Shown: in pieces, positions 19,123 to 28,409 of the stretch
Numbering within the stretch: position 1 is the stretch's first letter
Layout: every line of letters begins with the position of its first letter
NCBI RefSeq assembly: GCF_900007165.1
Contig: NZ_CYGY02000011.1
Location: forward strand, 186,001-250,000
DNA from: Paraburkholderia piptadeniae
GTDB lineage: Bacteria > Pseudomonadota > Gammaproteobacteria > Burkholderiales > Burkholderiaceae
DNA length: 64,000 nt
Direction of reading: 5' to 3'
Program-made: the position numbers and the translations under genes
The notes under the pieces: generated by a model
The model's input: only the letters and a program-made list of their open reading frames with translations
Told to the model about the DNA's origin: nothing
Databases searched by the model: none

Positions 19123-20014
19123 CATGACAAATACTTCCCCTGTCGAGAAATTTCTCGAATAAAAAGTCCCAAGTGGGTGAATGCTCGAACTGCGATGTCC
19201 AGCGTCGGCCAAGCGCTACTTAATCAGTAATCCTTATGTACAGGGACAACTACTTGCGCTTTTAGTGAGTGACATGAGAAATGATTGAACTGCCCGCTCC
19301 GAATGCGTATCGAGCGGTGACGCCAGAACTCAAAATCCACGACTGCAGGCAGATCCGTCCAGCCTTGGAAAACTTTGCTAGCGAGCTACGACGATTCCCA
19401 AATGCGTTGCCACTGACTGCCGCCCATCTTTGTGCAACGTGCAAACGTTTGCCGCGAAGATACGGAAAAATCGCCCGGCAATTTATTCGCGCGCCCCTTT
19501 TGAATCGGTGGAAATAATACCCGGATGCGCTTCGGATTTACATACGAATCGGAAATGAACAGATAAATAGCACGATTCTTCTGATTGTTTGCGGTCGAAA
19601 AGAAATTCCGCCTTTTTTGATCACTCGTGAGATAGTCTTGCGCATATGTGCAAGATGAATTGTTCGCTGAGTGTGTTCGATCTGTCTGGCGCAATACAGC
19701 TACTGACTGCGTTGGCTTTGCGCAAGCCAATGTGCGCTTGTTTCTTTGGCTAATGAAGAGCGGGAGAACTCACCCAGCAACGCTTAAGCAGTGACGCAAT
19801 TTTCATCGCGTCGAGAATATTTTTTCGGTATCGACCCTGGAAGCTGCGCGATTAATATCGGCAATCTCTACCATTGAGTGCCATTATACATTTCTTTTTT
19901 ACCGAATTAGGGAATACGGCACTGCAATAGCGCAGCAATTCATGCTTTCGGAGATGAGTAAAAGGTACTGCGGAATTGACAACGATGGGCCATATAGCGT
20001 GGCAATAGTACTGC
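19123..20014. other. A/T-richer intergenic region, no gene seen
   Basis: About 890 bases between the lipoprotein glycosidase start and the end of the receiver-like gene. Short reading frames here have no ribosome sites and no recognisable protein character. A TTGGCTT/AAGCCAA dyad sits at 19712-19730. The A/T content is clearly higher than in neighbouring genes. It must contain the glycosidase promoter. Confidence 0.55.
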
Positions 20015-20428
20015 CTACTGTCGTGCAACTGCATCTCTTACTGCTTGCACAACCTCAGCAGAATCTGCCGATCGCGGGAACCAACGATCCCACCCGGCCC
20101 GATCGAGGCGCGCATCATCCATCGAGAAGGCGATCATGACGGGACGACGCAAACAGTCCGGCACTCGCGATAGATCTCCGAGCAAATCATTGGCGTTGGC
20201 GGCACCAATCGGGCTTGATGCGACGATGACACGCGGATTGAGCCGACGAACCTCGACCCTCGCTTCTTCTGTCGTGCTGGCCGGCATGACCTGCATGCCT
20301 TGCGATGTTAGTCTGGATGCGAGTCCAGCGCGCCGCTCCGCATCCGGATCTAACACGAGAACATCGACTGTGGCAGTCGATCTGATCGCATCACGCTGCG
20401 GGCGTCCCGTCGTGACGCGACCGTGCAC
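20015..20428 (-). CDS. Degenerate response-regulator receiver-like protein
   Basis: Stand-alone protein of about 137 residues. It has the alternating strand-helix pattern of a CheY-like receiver. VDVLVLDPDAERRAGLASRL keeps the acidic D-P-D pocket of strand 1. The strand 3 end, where the phosphoacceptor Asp should be, reads PRVIVASSPIG and has no Asp. The probable lysine end also looks altered (WFPRSADSAEVVQAVRDAV). This suggests a pseudo-receiver that acts without aspartyl phosphorylation. A GTG start at 20428 is assumed, overlapping the upstream glycosyltransferase-like gene by 38 bases, with no clear ribosome site; translational coupling is likely. Confidence 0.6.
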   Translation of the reverse strand: MHGRVTTGRPQRDAIRSTATVDVLVLDPDAERRAGLASRLTSQGMQVMPASTTEEARVEVRRLNPRVIVASSPIGAANANDLLGDLSRVPDCLRRPVMIAFSMDDARLDRAGWDRWFPRSADSAEVVQAVRDAVARQ

Positions 20429-21428
20429 GCGAGCGGACCCACTGCCTGAGTGGCCAGACGGTTCGATTGAGCTCGTGCCGCAGCACCAGGTTTCGCCACA
20501 CTCGCTCCGCACTGAAGGCGTGCCGGTGCGCCTCGCGCTCGAGCATGCGCTTGCACCCGGGCAGATGGAGCAGCGAACATCCTTTGAACCAGCGAAGATC
20601 CCGGTGAGTATTGCCGGACCAGTGGCGTCCAACAAGCCGATGTGCGCCAAGATCGATGATCTGATGACCCTCGTCTGCCAACAGATTGAGTGCTGCGGAA
20701 ATGAATGCCTCATCTCCGTTGTGGTTCAACTCATCGATGGCAAGTCGGTAACGCTCGAAGCACGCGTGAGCATAGGGCACCAGTTCATTGATGAAAGCGG
20801 TCGATGCAAGCAGTACTTCGCCGCCAAACCATCGCGGGTTTCGAAGCGCCTTTCCCGCCACGGTCTCGAGATCGCCAATGACGCGTGCGTCACCGTAAGC
20901 CGAAAACTCCTGATCAGAGATGTCAAATGCGCCTACGCCTAACATTTGACAACGCCGTAGAAGTTCTTCGTCGAGCGCCCGTAGCGCGAGCATGTCGGTG
21001 TCGAGCAGCATCAGCAGCTCGCCTTCGCGCAGTGTCGCGGCGACCTGCTCCATCATGTCCAGCTTGAAGTGCGCGCTATAGAAGCGCGTCATTTTCTGCA
21101 GCGTCAATCTGGACGGACTCAACTGCAGCACACGCGGACGTGAATCGGAATCGATCTTCGTCAAGTACTGCTCGATCTGCCCGGCGACGTTTGTCGCGAC
21201 CGTCAGTCTCGGCAGCCCAACTGCCATCAGACTGCGGTTGAGCGTAATGGCCTGTTCGAGGTAGCAAAAGGGGTCAGCGCGCGTGCAATTCGGGCTGCCC
21301 GTACCGTCCGTTTCGATGAACACGAGCGCGCATGGGACGATCCCGACGCGGTGCCGCGCCGAGCCAGAAGAAGGAACTGCCTGCCTGCAAGATGGTTCGT
21401 CTAAATCACGGCGCAAGAACGCTGACAT
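20391..21428 (-). CDS. Glycosyltransferase-like protein with DxD motif
   Basis: Protein of 345 residues, probably a nucleotide-diphospho-sugar transferase of GT-A type. An N-terminal PCALVFIETDG strand is followed by YLEQAITLNRSL, ELLMLLDTDMLALRALDEEL (a DTD metal-binding motif) and a C-terminal RHWSGNTHRDLRW block. The start at MSAFLRRD has GGAGG nine bases upstream. No close family name comes to mind. It lies downstream of a PAP2 phosphatase gene and its end overlaps the degenerate receiver gene, so the pair probably works together. Substrate and acceptor are unknown. Confidence 0.65.
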   Translation of the reverse strand: MSAFLRRDLDEPSCRQAVPSSGSARHRVGIVPCALVFIETDGTGSPNCTRADPFCYLEQAITLNRSLMAVGLPRLTVATNVAGQIEQYLTKIDSDSRPRVLQLSPSRLTLQKMTRFYSAHFKLDMMEQVAATLREGELLMLLDTDMLALRALDEELLRRCQMLGVGAFDISDQEFSAYGDARVIGDLETVAGKALRNPRWFGGEVLLASTAFINELVPYAHACFERYRLAIDELNHNGDEAFISAALNLLADEGHQIIDLGAHRLVGRHWSGNTHRDLRWFKGCSLLHLPGCKRMLEREAHRHAFSAERVWRNLVLRHELNRTVWPLRQWVRSRARSRHDGTPAA

Positions 21429-21703
21429 ACATCGTTGCCTCCGGCTGACATTGATAGCGGACACCGCGTCCTCCCCGATTGCAGTTCGTATCGCGTGCGC
21501 CGACGGGCAGGCGATGCACGATGCGACGGAATGCAGCATCCGTGCCATCCGAACTCGGATCAGCCGTCGCGGCTTGAATCAGTCATTACACGGCAATTTG
21601 AAAAATTACCCTGTACAGCGTGCAAATTCTTTCTTTATCTTGCACGACGACTGCAATACGCCCGCTATCAGTGGGATTCGTTTGCGCGCGGCGTTGGCCG
21701 CAC

Positions 21704-22396
21704 TCAAAGCGCCTTCGAAGCCGCACTCGCAATTCTGCGGAGTTCATCGAACTGCGTGACGAGTTCGAAGCACAGGATGAACGCCAGCATCGAAGAAGGC
21801 CCAGGGTAGCGCTCGATCCATTGCAACGTTGGCGCGGCATAGCGCGTCCGGACGGGGGTCCACGTCATTAGATAAGTAATGGCAATTCCAATTGCCGCAC
21901 CTGCGAGCAGGTCAGTCGGATAGTGAAAGCCGAAGTACGCACGCGGAAAGCAGATGAAAATGGCCGTGTACAGAAATACGAGTACTCCCGCGAGGCGCGA
22001 AACGATAAATACGCCCGTAGCAACCGACATCCATAGCATCGCGTGGTCGCTCGGGAACGAGCTCCAGTTGGACAACATGGCGTCATGTAGAGAACCGGTC
22101 GCGAAATGCAAATGCAATTCAGTGTTGTAGACGGGACGTACCCGAAACGGCAGAAAATCGGCAAGCACTCGTCCAACGGCAAGCGCCAGTAAGCCACTCA
22201 CAACGGTTGCGATGACCACTTCGCGATGCCATTCCCGCCGCTCACCGGGTTTGAACCAGATCCACCACAACATGGGGATCAGCACGAGCCCTCTGAACGT
22301 GTACATATCGGTGAGGGCTCTCATCGCAAGGCTCGGCAGCGGACCGAGATTCAAGTGCGCGAGATATGTCTCGATGGTTGTATCGAAGTTAAGCAT
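21704..22396 (-). CDS. PAP2-family membrane phosphatase
   Basis: Integral membrane phosphatase of 230 residues with several hydrophobic helices. The three family motifs are visible: LADFLPFRVRP (Arg where Lys is usual, then RP), SFPSDHAM, and RAYFGFHYPTDLLAG with the catalytic histidine. It probably dephosphorylates undecaprenyl pyrophosphate or another lipid phosphate on the periplasmic face. The start at MLNFDTT follows a weak GGTGG. It is upstream of, and in line with, the glycosyltransferase-like and receiver-like genes, about 275 bases away. Confidence 0.85.
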   Translation of the reverse strand: MLNFDTTIETYLAHLNLGPLPSLAMRALTDMYTFRGLVLIPMLWWIWFKPGERREWHREVVIATVVSGLLALAVGRVLADFLPFRVRPVYNTELHLHFATGSLHDAMLSNWSSFPSDHAMLWMSVATGVFIVSRLAGVLVFLYTAIFICFPRAYFGFHYPTDLLAGAAIGIAITYLMTWTPVRTRYAAPTLQWIERYPGPSSMLAFILCFELVTQFDELRRIASAASKAL

Positions 22397-23117
22397 TCTT
22401 GTAGTACCACCGGATTCGTAGCAATAGCAAGAAGACAGGCAGAAAGTGGAGATCCCGGTGCTCATGCGCGTCGCCGACGCGCACTGCGACTGGACCTCGA
22501 CCTTAGCCTGCTATGCGCAAACCCGCCCGCTGCCGTACTTTCTCGCGGTAGCCATTTTTGTTCCTGAACGGCCGGTCGGGCGAGCATCCTTTGTGTACCA
22601 CTCCTCCTTTTCATCGACGATGTCTGTTCGGTATCGCGCGCAACGTGAAAGCCCGCGTCCCGGCTCACGCGGTGGTGAGCGCCGCCCATCGTAATGGCAA
22701 TTGCCTCATGCAATGAAGAGCAAAGCGGACGCAATCATTCAACACATAGCGCCAAAGTGTAAGCCCATATTTCTGTTATTCGCTGTCCGTCGGCGAATTG
22801 AAAGCCCATCGCTTCTATGCGATGCATGCGTATGATGGGACAAAATTTCGTCGAACCGACTTTTACGCAAACTTTATATCGAGCGTTATATGATTCGCGT
22901 CGTCCCGCTGTGCCGCGTCGGCCATGCATGCTCACTTCCAAACGCAATCAGTACGCGGATATACGACACGCAATAATCGTGAAGCAATCTTCCGCATATC
23001 CGCGATAGAACGGATTCAAAGCCGCATGGCTAGAACATGTACCGCATGCGCGCGCAACAGTACGACACTGAACCAATCGATTCATCTGATCGCCGGCCCA
23101 TCAAGAAGCCCACACAC
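22397..23117. other. Intergenic region upstream of the porin gene
   Basis: About 720 bases with no convincing gene; short frames in it lack ribosome sites. An A/T-rich stretch at 22858-22895 (TTTTACG and a TTATAT hexamer) is the most promoter-like part and may drive the porin gene. This promoter guess is weak. Confidence 0.5.
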
Positions 23118-24278
23118 ATGAAAAAATCCTCACTCGCCCTCGCACTGCTCGGAGCTATATCCGTCTCGGCACACGCGCAAAGCAGCGTCACGCTTTACGG
23201 TCTGCTCGATACGGGCCTCGTCTACACGAACAACCAGCTGGGCCATAGCAACTGGCAACTCAATAGCAGTTCGACGCAGAACACCGTATTTGGCCTCAAG
23301 GGCTCGGAAGATCTCGGCGGTGGCTTGCACGCACTCTTCAAGCTCGAACAAGGCTTCATTCTCAACAATGGTGCACAAGCTTTCTCCGGCGATGGCTTCG
23401 GCTCGCAGGCATGGGTTGGCTTGCAAAGCGATCCATACGGCACGCTGACATTCGGCCGCCAGTTTGACGTGATGAACGACCTCGTCGGCCCTCTCACGGC
23501 GGAGTTCAACACCTGGGGCGGCAACATGGCGGCGCATCCGTTCGAGAACGACAATCTCGCGGCTAATTCCGTCGTGGTCAACAACTCGGTCAAGTACACG
23601 AGCCCGGCCTATCGCGGCATCACATTTGAAACGATGTACTCATTCAGCAACAAGGCCGGTGACTTTTCGAACAACCGCTCATACGGTTTCGGCCTGTCCT
23701 ATTCGCAAGGGCCCGTCAATCTCGCGGCAGGCTATCTGCAACTGAACGATGCCGGCAACGGAAGCGGCGCTGTCACGTCAGGCGACACCAGTGCCAACTT
23801 CATCGCGCAACGCCAGCGCATCTGGTCGCTCGGCGGCAACTACACGTACGGGCCGGCTGTCGTCGGGCTGGTCTGGAGCCATACGCAGATCGACAACGTG
23901 TCCGGCGTGTACTCGTTCGGAACGGGTTCTTACCTTGGCGCGAACGATACGAGCGTCGGCTCTCTTGCCGGCTCGCTGCGCCTCGACAACTACGAGGTGA
24001 ATGCCAAATATGCGCTCACGCCTGCATTGAGCGTATCCGGCGCTTACACGTATACGCATGGCGCGTACAACGGCTCGGCGCCCGGATGGAACACGGCGAT
24101 GCTCCAAACCGACTATGCGGTGAGCAAGCGTACCGACTTCTATCTCGAAGGCGTCTACCAGAACGTACACGGCGCGCCCGCAGATTCGGTGCTCTCGCAT
24201 GCGATGATCAACACGTTGTCGCCATCGGCGACCAACACGCAAGTCGCCGTCACGGTGGGCATGCGTCACACGTTCTGA
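23118..24278 (+). CDS. Outer-membrane porin (OmpC-type, Burkholderia family)
   Basis: Trimeric 16-strand general porin of 386 residues for small hydrophilic solutes. The N-terminus KKSSLALALLGAISVSAHAQ is a signal peptide and is followed by SSVTLYGLLDTGLVYTNN, the hallmark start of Burkholderiales porins. The GSEDLGGGLHALFKLEQGF block and the final phenylalanine in VGMRHTF (outer-membrane assembly signal) are also present. The start at MKKSS is fixed by the signal peptide; an in-frame extension upstream is not needed. No operon partner is evident. Confidence 0.95.
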   Translation: MKKSSLALALLGAISVSAHAQSSVTLYGLLDTGLVYTNNQLGHSNWQLNSSSTQNTVFGLKGSEDLGGGLHALFKLEQGFILNNGAQAFSGDGFGSQAWVGLQSDPYGTLTFGRQFDVMNDLVGPLTAEFNTWGGNMAAHPFENDNLAANSVVVNNSVKYTSPAYRGITFETMYSFSNKAGDFSNNRSYGFGLSYSQGPVNLAAGYLQLNDAGNGSGAVTSGDTSANFIAQRQRIWSLGGNYTYGPAVVGLVWSHTQIDNVSGVYSFGTGSYLGANDTSVGSLAGSLRLDNYEVNAKYALTPALSVSGAYTYTHGAYNGSAPGWNTAMLQTDYAVSKRTDFYLEGVYQNVHGAPADSVLSHAMINTLSPSATNTQVAVTVGMRHTF

Positions 24279-24468
24279 TCGTATCGACATTTCCTCACGA
24301 GCAAGGACGTATGTACGCCCAACGGCATCGTATAACAGACGCCTTGCTCAACCAGGTGGATCGCGCGCCGCTTCATACAAGCGGCATCCTGAACGCCTAC
24401 CACCGCTAAAGCCACGGATCAGCGCGCAACAAAGGGCAGCGATGCTGCCCTCCCGGCACGAATGGCCT

Positions 24469-24900
24469 CTACCGCCCCAGCCACGGATACCGCTCCGTGT
24501 CCGCACCCTCATAGTCCGGATCGAGGTAAATAAAGCACCGCTGGATCTTGAAGTCGCGGATCTCGAACACATCGCACCAACGCCCCGCATGCGACACGCC
24601 CGCGCGCCAGTCGACGCCGCCCTTGCTCGTCCCGTAGCTCGTGCCCTCGACGACCACCATATCGCCCTGCTGAATCACGTTCAAGTAAGCAAGATCGTGC
24701 TTGAACTTCGACACGATCGAACCGAGGTCCGTGAAAAGCTTCTCGAACGACGCGCGGCCCGACGCAATGCCCCATTTCGGAAAATGCACTTCCGCGTGGT
24801 CGTCGAAGAGATCGAATACGGACACGCCGCGGTCCAGCCTGCGCAAATATTCGATTGCGATGGTCTTGCGTTGTTCATCCGTCATCGTGGTGGTTTCCAT
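24469..24900 (-). CDS. NTF2-like (SnoaL-type) protein
   Basis: Small cytoplasmic protein of 143 residues with the cone-shaped NTF2-like fold: the YLRRLDRGVSVFDLFDDHAE block, HFPKWGIASGRASFEKLF, GDMVVVEGTSYGTSKGG and FEIRDFKIQRCFIYLDPDY. Such proteins act as isomerases, hydratases or small-molecule binders. Ribosome site AGGAG eight bases upstream. It is the last gene of a leftward cluster with a cytochrome c and a Tat flavoprotein, so it probably handles the product or substrate of that oxidation. The reaction cannot be named from sequence. Confidence 0.85.
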   Translation of the reverse strand: METTTMTDEQRKTIAIEYLRRLDRGVSVFDLFDDHAEVHFPKWGIASGRASFEKLFTDLGSIVSKFKHDLAYLNVIQQGDMVVVEGTSYGTSKGGVDWRAGVSHAGRWCDVFEIRDFKIQRCFIYLDPDYEGADTERYPWLGR

Positions 24901-24977
24901 GTTTCAATCTCCTGTCGGCCGGAGTTGCCGCTTCAGCGCCTTACTCCGGTCCTATGCGAATAGTTGCGATAGGGGTT

Positions 24978-25373
24978 TCAGTGAAGCGTGCTCAGATACG
25001 CGATGATCTTCCGGCGACGCGCCTCGTCGCCTTCGAAGTACGTCATTGCATTACCCGGCGCGACGGTCTGCGTATCGGAGAGCCACGCGTCGAGCAGTTT
25101 TTCGTCCCACACCTTGCCCGACGAGGCCGCGTGCATGCCCGCCGAGTACTTGAAGCCGGGCTGCGCGCCCATCGGCCTGCCGACGATGCCAAAGAGGTTC
25201 GGCCCCTGTCCGTTCGGCTCGCCTTTGCCAAACGTGTGACATACCGCGCAGTTGTTGGTCGCGAGCTTCTTGCCCAACGCCGCAAGATCGGCCGAGTCCT
25301 GCGCATGACCCGCTGCGCTCACGAGCGCGAACGAGATGCCGATCGCAATCGATAGTGTGCTGATGCGTTTCAT
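24978..25373 (-). CDS. Periplasmic class I cytochrome c
   Basis: Electron carrier of 131 residues. A Sec signal peptide ends near AAGHAQ (residue 25). The haem site NCAVCH covers residues 41-46 and the likely axial methionine is in APGNAMTYF (Met110). The start at MKRIST has GGAGG four bases before it; an adjacent ATG is also possible. The gene begins 12 bases after the stop of the Tat flavoprotein gene. Together they suggest a periplasmic flavoprotein dehydrogenase that passes electrons to this cytochrome. Confidence 0.93.
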   Translation of the reverse strand: MKRISTLSIAIGISFALVSAAGHAQDSADLAALGKKLATNNCAVCHTFGKGEPNGQGPNLFGIVGRPMGAQPGFKYSAGMHAASSGKVWDEKLLDAWLSDTQTVAPGNAMTYFEGDEARRRKIIAYLSTLH

Positions 25374-25384
25374 CATGCCTCCCG

Positions 25385-27118
25385 TCATGCGCGTGAAGTG
25401 TTCTCGGCATGCGCCGCATTCGCCGCGCGATACGCAAATGCGATGATGGGTCCGAGCGTGCCGCCGCCCGCCCAATACGCGCGCGCGGACGCCGACGCGA
25501 CGCAATTTCCGACGCCATACAGGCCTTTGATGGGCACCTCGCGCACGTCGAGCACCTGGCCGTGCGAATTCGTCTTCGGACCGCCCTTCGTATCGAGATT
25601 GCCAGCAACGATCAGCGCCGCGTAGTACGGCCCTTTCGCGCTGAGCGGGTACATCGTTTCGTTTTTCTGATCAGCCTTTTTCTGGATGGGCCCATTAAAG
25701 AGCTTTTCGACGATGCGTTCGCCACGATGAAAATCCGCATCCTTGCCCGCCTTCGCAAAGCCGTTGAACCGCTTGATGGTCGCATCGAGGTTCGGCACGA
25801 AGCCGTCGCTCAACTGCATGCCGCCTAGCGCGTTCGCGTGCTTCGAAAGCCGCTCGCGAATGGCGCTCGCCAGCTCCTGCAATGTATTGCCGCACAGCAC
25901 GTGCCGGTCATTCGAGCCGGGCGGCACGATCAGGCTGCCGTAGTCATCACTTGCGCAATGTTCCTGCGCCTGTTGATCCCAGATCGAAATGAGCGCGAGA
26001 TTCGGGTACTCGCCTTTCGAACCGTCCCACTGCGAGAACGTCGCGCACACCTCGTTATAGGCGAGCTTTTCGTTCACGACGCGCTTGCCATACCGGTTCA
26101 CGTACAGCATCGAATCGCCTGTCGGCGTGAAGATGCCCGAGAGCGAGCCGTCCTTTGCGATCGCCTTGTCGAGCGAGATCGGCGCCATCCACGAATAGTT
26201 CATGTTGCGCAACTGCACGTCGAATGCGCTTGAGATGCGAACGAAGTCGCCTTCGTTGCTGACGGCTGCGCATCCGCCATACACGGCGCCGTGCAAGAAA
26301 TTCCTGCGCAGTTCCGGGTCGTGCGTAAAGCCGCCCGTTGCGAACACGACGGCTTTCTTCGCACGCGCGCGAAAGATCGTGCCTTCTTCGGTCAGCGCCT
26401 CGACGCCTGTCACTGCGCCATTCGCATCGACCAGTACCTTTTGCACACGATAACCCGTGCGGATATCGACACCGTCGCGCCGTGCGGCGGCGCTCATCGT
26501 GCGGATCGCGACGCGGCCGCCATCGGACATGCTCGGCAAGCCGTCCTTCGGAAACAGTACGCGGCCACGCGGCGCCTTGTTTTCGGGCAGCTCGGCCCAG
26601 TAGTCGGGCACAGCGGCTTCATGCCGGTACGGCAGTGCGCCTTTCGACGCGAGCAATTCAGCCGCCGGCGATGCGCTGTCATAGATCGCTTCGCACATCT
26701 CGTACTCCCACTCCGAGAGGCCGAACTTCGGTAGCGCAGGATCATATTGCTCGGGCCGCGAAAGACGCGCGACGTAGCGCAGATAATCGTCCTTCGGATC
26801 GGCGATTCCTGCGCGACGCATCGGCTCGTTGTTGGGCACCCAGTACCAGAACGCCGCTTTCGCCGCCGTACCGCCGACGCTGCCCGCCTTCTCGAGAATC
26901 GCGACGCGGTTGCCGAGCCAGCGCGAAAAGAGCGCACAGGGCAAGCCGCCGCCTCCGCCGCCGCACACGACGATGTCGTATTCCGCGTCGAATTTCAGTT
27001 GATCGGCGGCTTTGGCGGAAAGCGACACCGCGCCGAATGCGGCGGCCGCCGTGCCCGCCCCTGCCGCCTTGATGAAATTGCGCCGCGACGTAGCGGGCGT
27101 CTGAATCTCGTCACTCAT
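25385..27118 (-). CDS. Tat-exported FAD-dependent dehydrogenase (ketosteroid dehydrogenase/fumarate reductase family)
   Basis: Flavoprotein of 577 residues. The N-terminus TSRRNFIKAAGAGTAAAAFG is a strong twin-arginine signal, so it should work in the periplasm. The FAD site reads YDIVVCGGGGGGLPCALFSR with VAILEKAGSVGGTA. The C-terminal FAD block is GLYGVGNCVASASARAYWAG followed by GGTLGP. The family oxidises or reduces C-C bonds next to carbonyls (3-ketosteroid 1-dehydrogenase, fumarate reductase). Ribosome site CAGGAG. It sits directly upstream of a cytochrome c, its likely electron acceptor. The substrate is unknown. Confidence 0.88.
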   Translation of the reverse strand: MSDEIQTPATSRRNFIKAAGAGTAAAAFGAVSLSAKAADQLKFDAEYDIVVCGGGGGGLPCALFSRWLGNRVAILEKAGSVGGTAAKAAFWYWVPNNEPMRRAGIADPKDDYLRYVARLSRPEQYDPALPKFGLSEWEYEMCEAIYDSASPAAELLASKGALPYRHEAAVPDYWAELPENKAPRGRVLFPKDGLPSMSDGGRVAIRTMSAAARRDGVDIRTGYRVQKVLVDANGAVTGVEALTEEGTIFRARAKKAVVFATGGFTHDPELRRNFLHGAVYGGCAAVSNEGDFVRISSAFDVQLRNMNYSWMAPISLDKAIAKDGSLSGIFTPTGDSMLYVNRYGKRVVNEKLAYNEVCATFSQWDGSKGEYPNLALISIWDQQAQEHCASDDYGSLIVPPGSNDRHVLCGNTLQELASAIRERLSKHANALGGMQLSDGFVPNLDATIKRFNGFAKAGKDADFHRGERIVEKLFNGPIQKKADQKNETMYPLSAKGPYYAALIVAGNLDTKGGPKTNSHGQVLDVREVPIKGLYGVGNCVASASARAYWAGGGTLGPIIAFAYRAANAAHAENTSRA

Positions 27119-27166
27119 GGTTGTCTCCTGGGTTATTGCTTTCGATCGGTGAATGCGGGGCATCGC

Positions 27167-28132
27167 TTACCAGTAGTGCCACGCCTGCACGAGGACGGCA
27201 TTGGTCAGCGTCGTGTTGCGCCCCGACACCGAGTGCTGGTACTGGATGGAAAGCTGGTCGTACATCTTCTGGTGCACGAAGGGCAGGCTGTTTGGCTTGA
27301 ACTGGAACAGCACGCCCGCGCCGACCGTCGTTTCGCGGCTCGCGCTGTTCCCCACGGGGATACCCGCTGTCTGGTTGAAGGTGCCGCCGCTCGTCTGGTG
27401 ATCGAGCGCGAAGAAGGGAATGGCGAACGGATTGTCGGGTGGCGAAATGCTGTAGCCGATGCGCAGATTCAGATGAAACGTGTCGCCGGGACTGAGATCG
27501 TCATGACCCGATCGCAGCGTCCGTCCGCGCAGAATGCCGCCGACCAGAAGGTCCACGTTCACATGGCCATACCAGTCGTCGTAAAAGACGGAAGGCCAGA
27601 ACGACCAGGTGTTGGTCGATACGCTGTTCTGTCCGATGGGCACCTGCACGTAGGCCTGAAATCCGAGCGTCGTCGCGGGTGCCGGGTTGTACCAGACGAG
27701 TCCGCCGATCAGCGGATCGCCGATCCCGCTTGCGGCGAATTGCGAGCCCTGCGTGCGGATCGCGGGCACCGTGATGCTCGCATTGAAGCCGACGTGCGGC
27801 AGCGACGACAGCTTCCAGTAGTGGATGAACGTCGACAGTCCGACGAAGGTATTCGTGTCGGGGCCATTTATCTGATTGCCGTGCGAGTCGAACGCGCGGC
27901 TGTCGTGGTTCCACCAGATGTTTTCACCGAACGAATCGTAAGTGCCCTCGAAGTCCGAGCTGAACTGCCACGTTTGCGGCCGGTCGGTTGCGAACGGTAT
28001 GCCTGAAGCGAAGGCGGCATCGGCGAGCGGCAGCGTGCCCGTCATGCCGAGCAGCGCGACCAGCGTCCTGCCGCGCCGCCGCGCGTTATGCCGCCAATGC
28101 TGAATGCGCTTGCGCGCCAATGGTGCTCTCAT
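27167..28132 (-). CDS. Outer-membrane protein of the phenol MetA-pathway family
   Basis: Predicted outer-membrane beta-barrel of 321 residues. An Arg-rich signal peptide (hydrophobic core VALLGMTGTLPLADAAFA) is followed by strand-rich sequence such as GFQAYVQVPIGQNS, FHLNLRIGYSISP and a C-terminal aromatic residue (QAWHYW). These match the family found with aromatic degradation genes, thought to be uptake channels. It is the first gene of the leftward cluster with the Tat flavoprotein and cytochrome c and is divergent from an AraC regulator, so it probably imports the cluster's hydrophobic substrate. Confidence 0.82.
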   Translation of the reverse strand: MRAPLARKRIQHWRHNARRRGRTLVALLGMTGTLPLADAAFASGIPFATDRPQTWQFSSDFEGTYDSFGENIWWNHDSRAFDSHGNQINGPDTNTFVGLSTFIHYWKLSSLPHVGFNASITVPAIRTQGSQFAASGIGDPLIGGLVWYNPAPATTLGFQAYVQVPIGQNSVSTNTWSFWPSVFYDDWYGHVNVDLLVGGILRGRTLRSGHDDLSPGDTFHLNLRIGYSISPPDNPFAIPFFALDHQTSGGTFNQTAGIPVGNSASRETTVGAGVLFQFKPNSLPFVHQKMYDQLSIQYQHSVSGRNTTLTNAVLVQAWHYW

Positions 28133-28409
28133 CGTCGTCTCCGTTTTGGTGTCGTGTGCCGCGAGGCATGGAGTGCACCGTACGTCGACGTAATCAGCGG
28201 GTCTTTCAGGTTTCGCGCTTTATAGATTCCGGTTTAACGCGCTATCAGGGTCGCTACCAGGATGAAAATCGCGGACGCGGCGTTCGCGAATGGCGAACCA
28301 TCGGAACACGTTCGCGCCGATGCGTTCTTCTATACTCGGTTGAATGCAGAAATACGAACGTCGAGGCGCAGGCGCGCGCCAGTGCGTCATCGACGGAATG
28401 GAGACGACC

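Noticed and set aside
19386..19730. Open frames in the A/T-rich spacer at 19.3-19.9 kb
   Set aside because: No ribosome site, no recognisable protein pattern and poor codon character.
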